From the NCBI GenBank assembly GCA_947179155.2, contig OX359273.1:46366523-46430522 (forward strand): a stretch of DNA of 64,000 bases. Direction: 5' to 3'. Both the position numbers and the translations under genes were made by a program. Shown one piece after another: positions 38,235 through 48,690 of the stretch. Below the pieces are notes generated by a model. It searched no databases, was not told the origin of the DNA, and was given only the letters and a program-made list of their open reading frames with translations. Source of the DNA: Hedera helix. Lineage: Eukaryota; Streptophyta; Magnoliopsida; Apiales; Araliaceae. Each line of letters begins with the position of its first letter. Position 1 is the first letter of the stretch.

Positions 38235-39186
38235 TATTTGCGACCGAATAAAGGCGGTTGAGTTGGTCTATTTAGATTCCATCAAGGAACATACATAAAC
38301 TTCTCCTCAACACCATGCACTGTAAGGAAAGAATATAAGAAGAAACAAGAATTTCCAATAAAAAAACTTTTCAGTCAGGAGTCTGACAATCCACCTGCTT
38401 TTCAGCCAACAGTCCAACAATCCACAGGGAGTAAGGTACAATGTCCATGTGAACTGAGTAATGTTCAATAAAGCCTCGAGCGAAAGCGTTTGGCCAAGAT
38501 TAAAAAGTGCAGATTTCATCGTTTAACTTGCTAGTATAGGGAAATGTTCACGAACAAAATGAGTGATAGTGCTTGTTCGGCTACGGCTATACTGACGTTT
38601 GGTTAATTTTCACACGAACAAAATGGTTAATTTTCATTCCAAGAATCAAGTGATAGGGCTTGTTCGGCTACTGGCATTTGCAACAACAACGTTTAAATCT
38701 CCGGACACACCACACTAATTTTGACACTATATTTAAATCTCACACTTTTTTTGTGAGTTAAATAAACTATATTTTAAACGCAATCTCTCATATAATTTAT
38801 TACCTCAAAATGGAATCTACTATATTTTTTACTTTTATGCACAACGTAAATTTAATTTTAGAGCTGTCTTTTGCTCAGAAGATCATTCCCTTTTCAACCA
38901 TTATGCATAGGCATTCACTTGTAATCATATCCTTCGGATTATTACTAACTTTAACCTTCCCGACTGTCTAAATCTCATTTAACAGAACACAGAATAAATT
39001 GAAGGTACAATCAAACCAAATGTTACCATGTCAGTTCCCCATTCATCTCTTGCTTGCTCTTTAGCACCAGTAACAGTAACACTGATAAATGCAACCATTA
39101 AATAATACTAATTAAGAATATTAGTCTTATATTTAATGAAAGAACTTGGGTTTTGTCTATAACAAAAATCTGGCCTCAGCATGCAT

Positions 39187-39258
39187 ACAAGTCAGAAATA
39201 TCATTTCCTTTCAAACCATAAAACAAGTCAGAAATATCATTTCCTTTCAAACCATAAT
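39187..39258. repeat. 36-bp tandem duplication
   Basis: The unit beginning ACAAGTCAGAAATATCATTT is present twice back to back with no visible change, probably just beyond the HIP 3' UTR. Confidence 0.9.
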
Positions 39259-39366
39259 TTGAGTCACTATGGTATATTAAACGGACTTGCAGACAAGTAA
39301 TGTGTACATGCCAATGCTGTAAAGAGAGATGCTGCAAAAACAAACCATCTTACACCTAAAGGAGGA

Positions 39367-39388
39367 GGGGGGGGGGGGGGGGGGGGGG
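39367..39388. repeat. poly-G tract (22 G) in the HIP 3' UTR
   Basis: A run of 22 G (C on the sense strand) begins 27 bases past the HIP stop codon. Confidence 0.95.
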
Positions 39389-39414
39389 AATCCCGAAATC
39401 GCCAGCATGGGGGA

Positions 39415-42400
39415 TCACTTTGGTCCACCAAATTTGCCCATCATTTTTGCAATTACAGGAGCCACCTTGGGATTTGCCTGATGCTTTGCAAGATTAGCAG
39501 GATCTTTCATCACTACAAGTAATCAACCAAAGTCAGAAAATAATAAGTAGACCAAAACTTCAAAAGAAAAACAAGTGCCAAGGAATAAAATGGCATAATA
39601 TGGGTGAGAAAAACCATGAGTTACAGAAGCCAAAACCAAATTTGCTCATCATTTTTGCAATTACAGGAGCCACTTGTTTTATAATTTACAAATGTACACG
39701 AGTATGATTACAAATGTACTATATGAGTTACTTTTTAAATTTAAGGATCCAAATTTTTTTCTCCTAATTACTTAAACTTCTATTACACAAGTATATGATT
39801 ACAACTTTGTTTTATAATTTACAGATGAGATACCAAATACTGTGGCAAAAACGCGCATTATTGGTGTGAATGACATGGCATTCCCTCTTTGAAAATGCAC
39901 ATGTTGTAACACTAAACTTCAAAACAACTCAACTGATTTTAACTATATCTCAACTATAGTTTTAACTATAATATTTAAGAAAATTATTCTCAACATACCA
40001 AGTTCTGGAATCTTCTTCATACCAACTAAGCAATTTGAGCAAACCTACCCCTACCATATTATGTACCACGCAAATTGATGTTTTTTGCTTCACATATCAT
40101 ATCGAACCACAATCCGGGTAACATTGTTTCAAACACTACGGTCTCAAAATGATGTGCCAATATTGCTCTTAACGAGGGACGAATTCTATTGTATAGTCCT
40201 GGCTGCGTACCTCGAATCAAGGCATTATGGACTGCTGACTGCTTGGCCCTTCAAGGCAGGTGATGCGGTGGAAGAATTCTATTAGGATACGGATTAGGTG
40301 TTTAGATGCGTTTGGGTCGATAGAACTTCGACATAACTTTTGATCTAGGAAAAGTTATGGGCCCCATAATATATGAAATCGAAGCTTGCAACGAGTTCTA
40401 CAAGAATCATCGCCTTTGGCCATGATATGTATTGTTTTAAGTCCAAAAAACTTGTTTTAAGTATTCTATTTGTTGATCAAACTTGGATTTTTTTTATAAA
40501 AAAATTGTTATTTTAGTTTTCCTATTCTTAATTGATGTTGAGAAGTTGTTTAAGACTATAAATACGCTTATTAAAACTTGTTAACAGTTACGTTTTGATC
40601 AATTACTATTATTATTTCTTGTTCTCTTTGTGAATTCATATCTTCCATGTGGAGTCAAGGGTTTATTTTACGTTCTTATTGGTACATTTAAATCTGCAAA
40701 TCACGTTTATGCTAGAGCGTTACAATCTAACCATATTTCGCTGCGTCAATTAACATTAAAACCTATATAATTGTATCCGAATAACGCGTTAAGACTATAA
40801 ATACGTTTTATTAGAACTTGTTAACAGTTACGTTTTGATCAATTACTATTATTATTTCTTGTTCTCTTTGTGAATTCATATCTTCCTTGTGGATTCAAGG
40901 GTTTATTTTACGTTCTTATTGATATATTTAAATCTGCAAATCACGTTTATGTTAGAACATTACAATCTAACCATATTCCGCTGCGTCAATGGACATCAAA
41001 ACCTATATAATTGTATCCGAATAACGCGTTATGGCTGAAGGAACAGTTGAAAATTTTACTACGTGGGAGTCAGTAGACAACCTACCTGCAGCAGCAGCAA
41101 GTTGACGATATTTATACAACAATTGAATCGGCTAGAAATCGCCATCAACGAATTGGCGAATGCACATAAATGGGCGTTATCTTGATCGTGAAGGTGCATA
41201 ACCCTATCCTGATCGTGCATAATTTAACGATGACTTCTAGTCAAGCACTGAAGAATGTGAGGAAGGACTACGTCAACAAAATCGTGGAGGTGAAAGAGGC
41301 GAACAAGTGATTCATCGTGATGCAAGCCGTGACAAAAATTTGGATCGTTATGGTGGTTTCGGTCAACACAACCAGACTGATTGTAAGGTAAAGGTTGAAA
41401 TGCCTAATTTTTATGGTTCTTTGGATATCGAAGGATTCCTACATTGGATGCATGAAGTCGAGACTTTCTTTGATTTAATGGATATTCCTAAACATAAGAA
41501 AGTTTGATAGCAAATAGATTGAAAGGGAGAGCATCTGGTTGGAGGAGACAGTTGCAGAAAAATAGGCATCGTAAGGGGAAATAATTGATTTGTGTTTGGC
41601 CTACTATGAGGGTTATGTTGCACAACAGGTTTTCACCTCCTAATTATCGACAATATTTGTTCTGACAGTTTCAAGGTTGTGTAATAGTTAATGCATATAC
41701 GAAAGAATTTCTATTGTTAAAGGCTCGATGTAATTTGTAGGAGTTAGAGGATCAACAAGTGGCAAGGTATATGAACGAACTTGATCTCAATATCCAGTCC
41801 AGAATGGGGATGCAACAACTTAATACTTTAGATGAGGCGCGTCATATGGCTTTGAAAGCAAAGAGACTAAATAGTAGCAAACAACAGAACCAAATTCCAA
41901 TGATAATCTAGAAATTGGGAGTTCCAATCGTTGACCAGAAAATATGATTCCCAAGCAAATTTCAATAGGGGTCAATCATGCTAAAAATAATTAGTATAGC
42001 AAGCCCGGTGGAGAGAAGTGTTACAGGTGTCGGGAATCAAGCCAACGATCAAGTCAGTGCTCCAAACCCTTCCCTGAGAGGGAGCAACATAGTACTAAGG
42101 TGGCGTATACAAACCAGGAGCAAGAACAGATGATCATTCGGAGGAACAACAATGGAACAATTCAGATTTGAAGGATCTTGAGGTAGCTTACGAAGGAGGG
42201 CCACTTAATCTTGTCGTTCGTAAGTTGTTGTCTCCTAAGCAAGAGGAACCTACCCAACGAATTCAAATATCATAAATCAAAAGGTCTACAGTTTGATCAT
42301 TGACAGTGGTGGCTGGGAAAAAATAATTTCTAAGGCAATGGCGGAACATTTAAATTTGCCTACTTCCCCGCATCCCAACCCTTATTAGATTGGTTGGATA

Positions 42401-45400
42401 AAGAAGGGTCAGTCGAGATCAAGGTAACCAAAATTTGTGAAGTACCTATTTCTATCGGGAAGCATTATCGGGGTAATTTGGCCTGTGATGTAGTTGAAAT
42501 GGATGCCTATCACGTGTTGTTGGGCCATCTGTGGCCGCATGATGTTGATGCAACCCATAAAGGTTGGCAGAACATTATTGTGTTTTGGTGGAATAAGAAA
42601 ATTGTCGTTATGCCTACTATTTCCGTTTCTTCATCCACGGGAAAGAACATGTTGAGCATTTCTAGTCGTGGTGAGTTCTTGCCTGATGTACGGGAGTCAA
42701 AAGTGGTTTTTGGCATGGTAGTCAAAGATATGGTAGATAATAAAGAGAAATCAGTCCCAAAGGAGTTGGGACAATTGCTTGCTGAATTTGGTGAATTGTT
42801 AGGAAAACCAAATGAGTTGCCACCTATGAGAGACATTCAGCACCATATTGATCTAATTCCTATGGCTACTCTTCCGAATCTTCCGCATTACAGGATGGAC
42901 TCGAAAGAGATTTTTGAAGTTAATTCAAAAAGGGTATATTCGAGAGAGTACAAGTCCTTGTGTTGTAGCTACTTTGTTGACTCTAAAGAAAGATGGTTCG
43001 TGGCTTATGCGTGTGAAAAGTCGGGCCATTAACAAAATTATAGTATAGTATAGGTTTCTTATCCCTCGAATTGACGATATGCTTGATAGATTAAGTGGTT
43101 CGTCAATTTTTTTGAAAATTGACTTGCAAAGTGGATATCACTAAATTCGAATTAGACCGGGCGATGAGTGGAAAGCAACATTCAAGATCAAGGAGGGTTT
43201 ATATGAGTGGCAGGTCATGCCATTTGAATTATCTAATGCTCCAAGTACTTTTATGCGGCTGATGATTCAAGTACTTAAACCTTTCATTAATAAATTTGTA
43301 GTGGTATATTTTGAATGATATCCTAATCTATAGTCCTCACTTGGAGCATCTACGACAAGTTTTTGAGGCACTTTGTGAGAACAAATTGTACATTAACCAA
43401 AAAAATGTACTTTTCTGAAGAATAAACTTCTGTTTTTGGGGTTTGTAGTCGGTGCAGATGGAATTCAGGTAGATGAAGAGAAGGTTCGACCTATTCGAGA
43501 ATGGCCAGTTCCGCAAACTATTACTAAGGTGAGGAGCTTTCATGGGCTTGCAGGGTTTTAATCGGCATTTTATTCGGAATTTTAGCACTCTTGTATGATG
43601 GGGATAAAGATAAAGTTATTAATTATTTAATTCTGGAATTATCCTAATTATTGATTGCGATTAATACCTTTCCTCTCTACTACGGTTGGGAAACCCTAGG
43701 GGTAGTGGTTGATCACCCTAATTTTTATTAATCTTTTTATTGAATTATCACTACCCGTTAATTACTTGGTCATCCATTTTTGCCTTACATCATTGTAGCT
43801 CCCATAACTAATTGTATGAAAGGTATTAAATTTCAATGGACAGAGGACACACAGTGTAGTTTTGAGGAAGTTAAAGAGAAATTGACAAAAACACTAGTTC
43901 TAGCGTTACCAGACTTCTCTAAGGTGTTTGAAATTGAATGTGATGTTTGTGGAGTGAGAATTGGCATTGTGCTTTCTCAAGCTGGTTGCCCTATTGCGTA
44001 TTTCAATGAGAAACTTGGATTATTTTTTTAAATTTTCATTATTTTATTTTTCCTATTCCTAATTGATGTTGGGAAGTTGTTTAAAACTATAAATACACTT
44101 ATTAGAGCTTGTTAACAGTTACGTTTTGAAATATTAATATTATTATCTTTTTCTCTCTTTGCGAGTTCATATCTTCCTTATGGATTCAAGAGTTTATCTT
44201 ACGTTCTTGTTGATACATTTAAACCTACAAATTATGTTTGTATTAAAGCGTTACAATCTAACCATATTATGTTGGGTCCGCAGGCCCCCAGTAATGCATG
44301 GTAGTTGACGAGATTTGATTGGTCAAATACAAGAGACTTTGGAAGCACATGAAAATAAAAGAAGATTCCAAAAATTTATTGTAATTATCTTATTATAATC
44401 CACTTTAGGTTATGAAAGTTGTAATACAACTAACGACATACGTACTCTATTATTTTACAAAAATAATTATATATTTGATTGTGTTATGAAAGAAATATCT
44501 TGTGCGAGCAATACCCTCTCGTACCCTATTATTTGGTATCAAAGAACCCTCCACCGCCTATCCCTATACCTATCCCAAAATATATCCAGCCACCAAGTAC
44601 CCATCCAACCAAATATATCCATAGCCTAAAACCCTAGTCGCTGGGGCTCCACTGCACCAAAAAAAAACCCATCTCAGCCCCACATCCTTACACACATTGT
44701 CGTCCAAAATAATAGTCGTTGCCAACCAAGAATTTTCTTCACCACTCACACTAAACAGTAAAAGGAGAAGAAAAAGAACGAAGGATAAGAAGATCAACAA
44801 GTAACTCATATAGTACATTTGTTTGTGTGGGAGCAAGGAATCTAGTGTAAGTTGTGAGAAAAACCAATTTATTGTTTAGATCTATATTGTAGTGTATGTA
44901 ATAGGACATAGTACACATGACAAATAGAATGAGAGGGAAGAAAAGCGTCCCATATAAAGAAGTTATCAATTCTGCTAATGGGATAAATAATGAACAAGAC
45001 AAGAAAGTAAAATAAAAATAAACAACAAGACAAGAAAGTTAATGGACTAAGGGATGTGTGAGAGCAACCATGAATGTGTTTGTCTATGCTAGTGTTTATG
45101 GGAGAGAAAGAGTGGAATAAGTATTAAATATCCACTCCCTTTGTAAGGTGCTCTATGTCATGCTTCCCATTTAGGTCTCTGACAAAATGTTTGTCATGCT
45201 TCCACTCCCTTTGTAAGGTGCTCTATGTCATGCTTCCCATTTAGGTCTCTGACAAAATGTTTGTCATGCTTAAGAAATCAATGAATTAATTTATTTTTCT
45301 TTTAGGTGACAGGACACAGTGCATTACCCATTTAAAAATAGAAAGTAAAGAAAAAAAGGAAAAAGGAGCAACAGAAATATGTATTTGCCATATATATAAG

Positions 45401-48400
45401 ATATCTCTGGTCCTCGTCTTTTAAACAACCAATACATCGCAAGATTAGCACAGAAAAGTTTATGCATAAGAATTTTGACAGCAGTTTGTTTTGTCAAACT
45501 GGGTCCTCTAATTTTCAAGTTGCACGAGTTGTCAACAGGAATAAAAAAATTAAAAGGAATGCTCATTAGCACTCAATTATTCAACTATCCAATGACAAGA
45601 GCAACTTTAACTTGATGAACATTCAATTCAATTATTAAATAAGCCGAGTAAACAGGGAAAAACCATGTGACAGTTAAGAGCAAACAACAAATCATATCAG
45701 AACAAAAACAAGTACCATCTTGAAGGGCAGCCAAGACTTCTGGATCTTTAAATGCTGACATCAACTCAGGGTCCTAGTCAAATGAAAAACAGTATAAAAG
45801 AAATTAAAACACTATTAAATACCAGGCCTAATCAAGCTCAATAAAAACACAAGATTGTGTAAAAGTGTGATGAGAAAGGTAGAAGTCATTAGACCATTAC
45901 CTTCAAGGTAAAAGACAGTTGATAACATATGGGAAAAGGAAATCAGATCTATACAATGTCAAACTTACATTTAATATTTTGCTATAGTCCATGTTCCCAG
46001 GCATACCACCGGGCATAGCACCGGGTGTACCCCCAGGCATACCACCGGGCATAGCACTGGGCGTACCCTCGGCCGTACCTCCGGGCATTCCCCCAGGAAA
46101 GCCGCCAGGCATGCCACCAGGAAAACCAGGCATGCCACCGGGAAAACCGGGCATGCCACCGGGAAAACCAGGCATGCCACCGGGGAAACCACCCGGCATG
46201 CCTCCAGATCCTCTACTTGATGATGCCTTCTCCTGCTTCTTTGCCTTTTCATATGCAGCCTGGTACAGGATTACATTAATAAACTAGCCACACAATGGCA
46301 TACAACTGACAGTCTTTATAGGACTTAGCAGAAGACGAATGACAAGATCTCACCTGAGCTTCAGCTTTGCGACGTTGTCTTTCACGTTCAGCCTTCTTGT
46401 CATCTCGTTCTTTGCGCAACCTGTCATATTTCCTACGATGCTCCTCAATTTTGTGAACATTGGGCTGGACCTGTATAGTCCAAAAATTGAAGAAACATAA
46501 TATCACTGTTTTTGAGATTGACACGTCTCAAGGGGAAAAGAAACATAATGATATACAAATAGGTTTAACATTGAAATTGTGTATGAATACGAAGGCCAAC
46601 CTTCTTTAGTACAGCGCTTATCTCCTCATCATAGTCTATGTTCGAAGCTACGTGGAGATCCTTTGCAGCCTCTTCCCACTGGCCAAGCAATGCTCGTGCC
46701 ATTCCTCTAGATTTGTAGCCTTTAGCGGAATCGGGATTAATCTGCAACAAGTATTGTCAAGCACATGTGACCCCAGATTGATGAATCTAAAATTACATTG
46801 CAAAAAATTTTCCTCGACCACAAAATTTTAATTAACAAACAAACACCCCTTAGAATATTGATTTTTTTTTTGTAACAATGCACATTAAATAAGTTCAACC
46901 ATGTCCAGAAAACAAAAAAGAAATAAAAGATGGTCAATAATTAGCACATCTGGAAGACATTACACGAAATCTGCATTAGTATAGGCATCTAGTCAATAAT
47001 TAGCACATCTGGAAGTCATTACATGAAATCTGCATTAGTATAGGCATCTACGACGTACATGCACTTCAATGCATGTGTATGCATGCCAATAAATTATCCT
47101 ACCATCAATAGAACATGCTGCAAATGTGGAATGCGTAACACTGTCGCAAAGGCAAACATTCATGTACATATTTAGCAATGTATGAGCATGCATGCAGATA
47201 ATCATATCATCTTCATTTAAGAAACCCTTTTACAGAAAAATACGCTTGCGCAATTGATAATAAAAATGATGACAATTCACAAGTGAGCAAATCAAGAAAA
47301 CTAAAAAAGACCTGTAGAGCCGCATCAGCATCTCGGATAGCAGCATTTGGTTTCTTCATTTTGATGTATACAGTAGCTGTAAAACATTGAAGAAGCACAA
47401 GAAACTATTAAATATGCACTATTACCTTATCGCTTGAAAGGAAATTTAGAATCAAGATTACCTCTAGTGGCATACATGATAGCTGACATAGGGTTGAGCA
47501 AAATAGCTTGTGTAAGATGCTCAATTGCTTCATCAAGATTACCTGAACAATACATAATAAGATTAGGCACTCATAACATAAAACATAACATATATCTGTA
47601 CATAATCGCAAGCTTCTTAAAGTCAAAAGTCTGTATTTAGACTCTTTTGGAGAAGCAGTGGCATAAAAGCACATTTACTTTGAAGATTTGTGTTTTAGAG
47701 CGTTTAATAAGAATATTTTTAACCTTTATGTTTTGGTAGATGCTGAAGTTTAATGCTTTTTCAAGATTCATCTGAATTAAAAACTGACCAAGATATCATT
47801 ATAAAGTGCTTGAAAATAATTTATCAATACCGAAATGACTCCCAATAAACAACTGTTGTCCTACAGGAGTATTGAAAAAAGAGTTTCGTATAAAGCACTT
47901 TTTCCCATATATATGTAAACCAAAATACCTTCAGAGATGGCTTCCATGGCCTTCCCCTTCGACTCTTGAGAAGCATCGCGGTTTTCATCTGTAACCTCGA
48001 TAGAAGAATCTCCCATCTACATCAGTAGAAACCTCGAGCATAAATTTTAACGAAAAAGATAAATAAAAAAAATGAACATTTAAGAATAAGAAAGGGCAAT
48101 GTAGTTGAATTGGAGACCTTTTGTGGTGGATCATTATCAGGCTCCACAGTTTCACCTTCTAGCTCAACATCAGATTCAACTATCTCAGCCTCCTCTTCTT
48201 CATAAACAGTCTGTTGTGGAGGGTCTTCCACTTCATCCATATCATCGTCACTCTCATCGACCACATAAGACTTCTGTAAACCCAATCACGTATATAATAA
48301 ACCCGAGATCCTAACTTTAAATATGAATGAATTCATACGAAAACAATACTACCGAATTATTCTTAAAAAAGGTTAAAGTCAATTTTGATTTTTAGTTTTT

Positions 48401-48690
48401 TCACATATTTTCTCCCCAACAAAAACTTAAGAAAAAGAGAAGTACCGATTTTTGCTCTCCAGGCTTGTAAGCAGATGGAGGAAGCTTAGCATCAAGACTG
48501 AAACAAAAACAACAAATAAAAAAAGAGATCAAACTATAAACACTAAAAATAATAAAAGAAATATCAGATGCTAATGTTACCTTTCGAGATAGTCTCTGAA
48601 GAAGGACAGAGAAGAATCGCTAAGAATGGACGGATTGGATTTGCACTGTTCGATAAATTGCTTTAATTGGCTCAATTTTGCAGCATCCAT
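39415..48690 (-). CDS. HIP1: Hsp70-interacting protein (HIP/FAM10, TPR co-chaperone)
   Basis: Cytosolic co-chaperone that binds Hsp70 through its TPR domain. Eleven exons join in frame to 418 codons: 48690-48581, 48497-48446, 48273-48118, 48016-47929, 47542-47462, 47376-47312, 46741-46601, 46470-46354, 46259-45969, 45773-45716 and 39512-39415. The order is an N-terminal MDAAKLSQLKQFIEQC segment, an acidic linker (55-106), a TPR domain (about 107-231, with AIEHLTQAILLNP, KKPNAAIRDADAAL, SAKGYKSRGMARALLG), a charged helix (232-270), GGMP/GFPGG repeats (about 290-358) and a C-terminal STI1-like domain (DPELMSAFKDPEVLAALQD, then KDPANLAKHQANPKVAP). This matches Arabidopsis At4g22670 from memory. 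The last intron, 6.2 kb, holds retrotransposon debris; the coding exons are undamaged. Confidence 0.95.
39635..39673 (-). repeat. duplicated fragment of the HIP last exon
   Basis: Thirty-nine bases match 39428-39466 of the last exon with one difference (encoding the VAPVIAKMM region). They sit in the intron about 120 bp upstream of the real exon, without the acceptor or stop codon. Confidence 0.85.
40552..41030 (+). repeat. 240-bp tandem duplication of LTR end and leader
   Basis: Copies at 40552-40790 and 40791-41030 both start AAGACTATAAATACG and both end AACGCGTT, with about a dozen differences. Each includes the TATAAATA promoter-like sequence. The second copy ends exactly at the gag ATG (41031). 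Confidence 0.9.
41031..44033 (+). pseudogene. gypsy gag-pol remnant with many stops
   Basis: Traces in order: gag (VEMPNFYGSLDIEGFLHWMH at about 41394, then LKGRASGWRRQLQ), a zinc-knuckle relic with CYRC but no His, protease (IIDSGG at about 42299), RT (LPPMRDIQHHIDL at about 42819, a YF-DDILIYS-like motif split by one extra base at about 43310) and RNase H (FQWTEDTQCSFEEVK and FEIECDVCG at about 43829-43950). Stops and frameshifts break it throughout. The longest intact stretch, 42394-43032, covers protease to early RT. A 197-bp insertion at 43596-43792 interrupts the join between RT and RNase H. Confidence 0.85.
43596..43792. mobile_element. 197-bp solo-LTR/TRIM-like insertion
   Basis: The insertion starts TGATGGGG and ends TACATCA, with 5-bp inverted ends TGATG/CATCA, and is flanked by the direct repeat TTGTA (43591-43595 and 43793-43797). 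Removing it and one TTGTA restores an uninterrupted gypsy reading frame across the junction. TG...CA ends with a 5-bp target duplication indicate an LTR-type element; the size fits a solo LTR of a TRIM-class retrotransposon. Confidence 0.8.
44016..44280 (+). repeat. truncated 3' LTR of the gypsy element
   Basis: From CCTATTCCTAATTGATGTTG to TTACAATCTAACCATATT the sequence parallels 40520-40740 with moderate divergence, including CTATAAATACACTTATTAGA. It stops before the CGCTGCGTCA end seen in the 5' copy. Confidence 0.8.
44296..44548 (+). repeat. LTR end plus primer-binding site of another element
   Basis: TTGGTATCAAAGAACC at 44533-44548 resembles the initiator-Met tRNA primer-binding site TGGTATCAGAGC that follows a plant LTR. 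The preceding 230 bp, ending ACCCTATTA, would then be LTR sequence. No coding region of this element is recognised downstream. Confidence 0.45.
45131..45270. repeat. perfect 70-bp tandem duplication
   Basis: The unit starting TCCACTCCCTTTGTAAGGTG occurs at 45131-45200 and 45201-45270 with no difference seen, implying a recent event, in the HIP intron. Confidence 0.95.
46933..47050. repeat. 59-bp tandem duplication in a HIP intron
   Basis: The unit starting GTCAATAATTAGCACATCTG occurs at 46933-46991 and 46992-47050 with two or three differences, between exons 6 and 7. Confidence 0.9.

Larger units (their letters stand above)
30953..39414. other. 8.4-kb gene-free region, MITEs and simple repeats
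   Basis: No exon is recognised. The first 300 bases are the MYB 5' flank, with a TATATATA box-like stretch near 31147 and a GA run at 31040-31065. The rest holds microsatellites (AT 31507-31540; TA/CA 35394-35434; AT/GT 37569-37615), a poly-T at 36485-36505, two Stowaway-like MITEs, a direct repeat at 36781-36915 and two candidate hAT-like remnants. A 36-bp tandem duplication sits at 39187-39258. Confidence 0.5.
40320..44285 (+). mobile_element. Ty3/gypsy retrotransposon, internally deleted
   Basis: LTR-like sequence (about 40440-40790, and again 44016-44280) flanks gag, protease, RT and RNase H on the strand opposite to the HIP gene. RT precedes RNase H, and no integrase follows RNase H; the order PR-RT-RH without copia features marks Ty3/gypsy. 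The RNase H frame runs straight into mid-LTR sequence at a shared AAACTTGGATT, so integrase and the first part of the 3' LTR were lost, apparently by a deletion between short identical sequences. The 5' limit is not certain; the sequence from about 40090 may also belong to the LTR. Confidence 0.8.
39513..45715 (-). other. 6.2-kb last intron of HIP, filled by retroelements
   Basis: The intron runs from GT (45715-45714) to AG (39514-39513) and must be removed to join the last 31 codons, which complete the STI1-like domain. It contains a 39-bp copy of last-exon sequence, a gypsy element on the opposite strand, an LTR/primer-site fragment and a 70-bp tandem duplication. Confidence 0.9.

Noticed and set aside
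45903..46287. Proline/glycine-rich frames on both strands, collagen-like
   Set aside because: Only the minus-strand frame joined to the TPR exons is real (the HIP GGMP repeats); the others are shadows.
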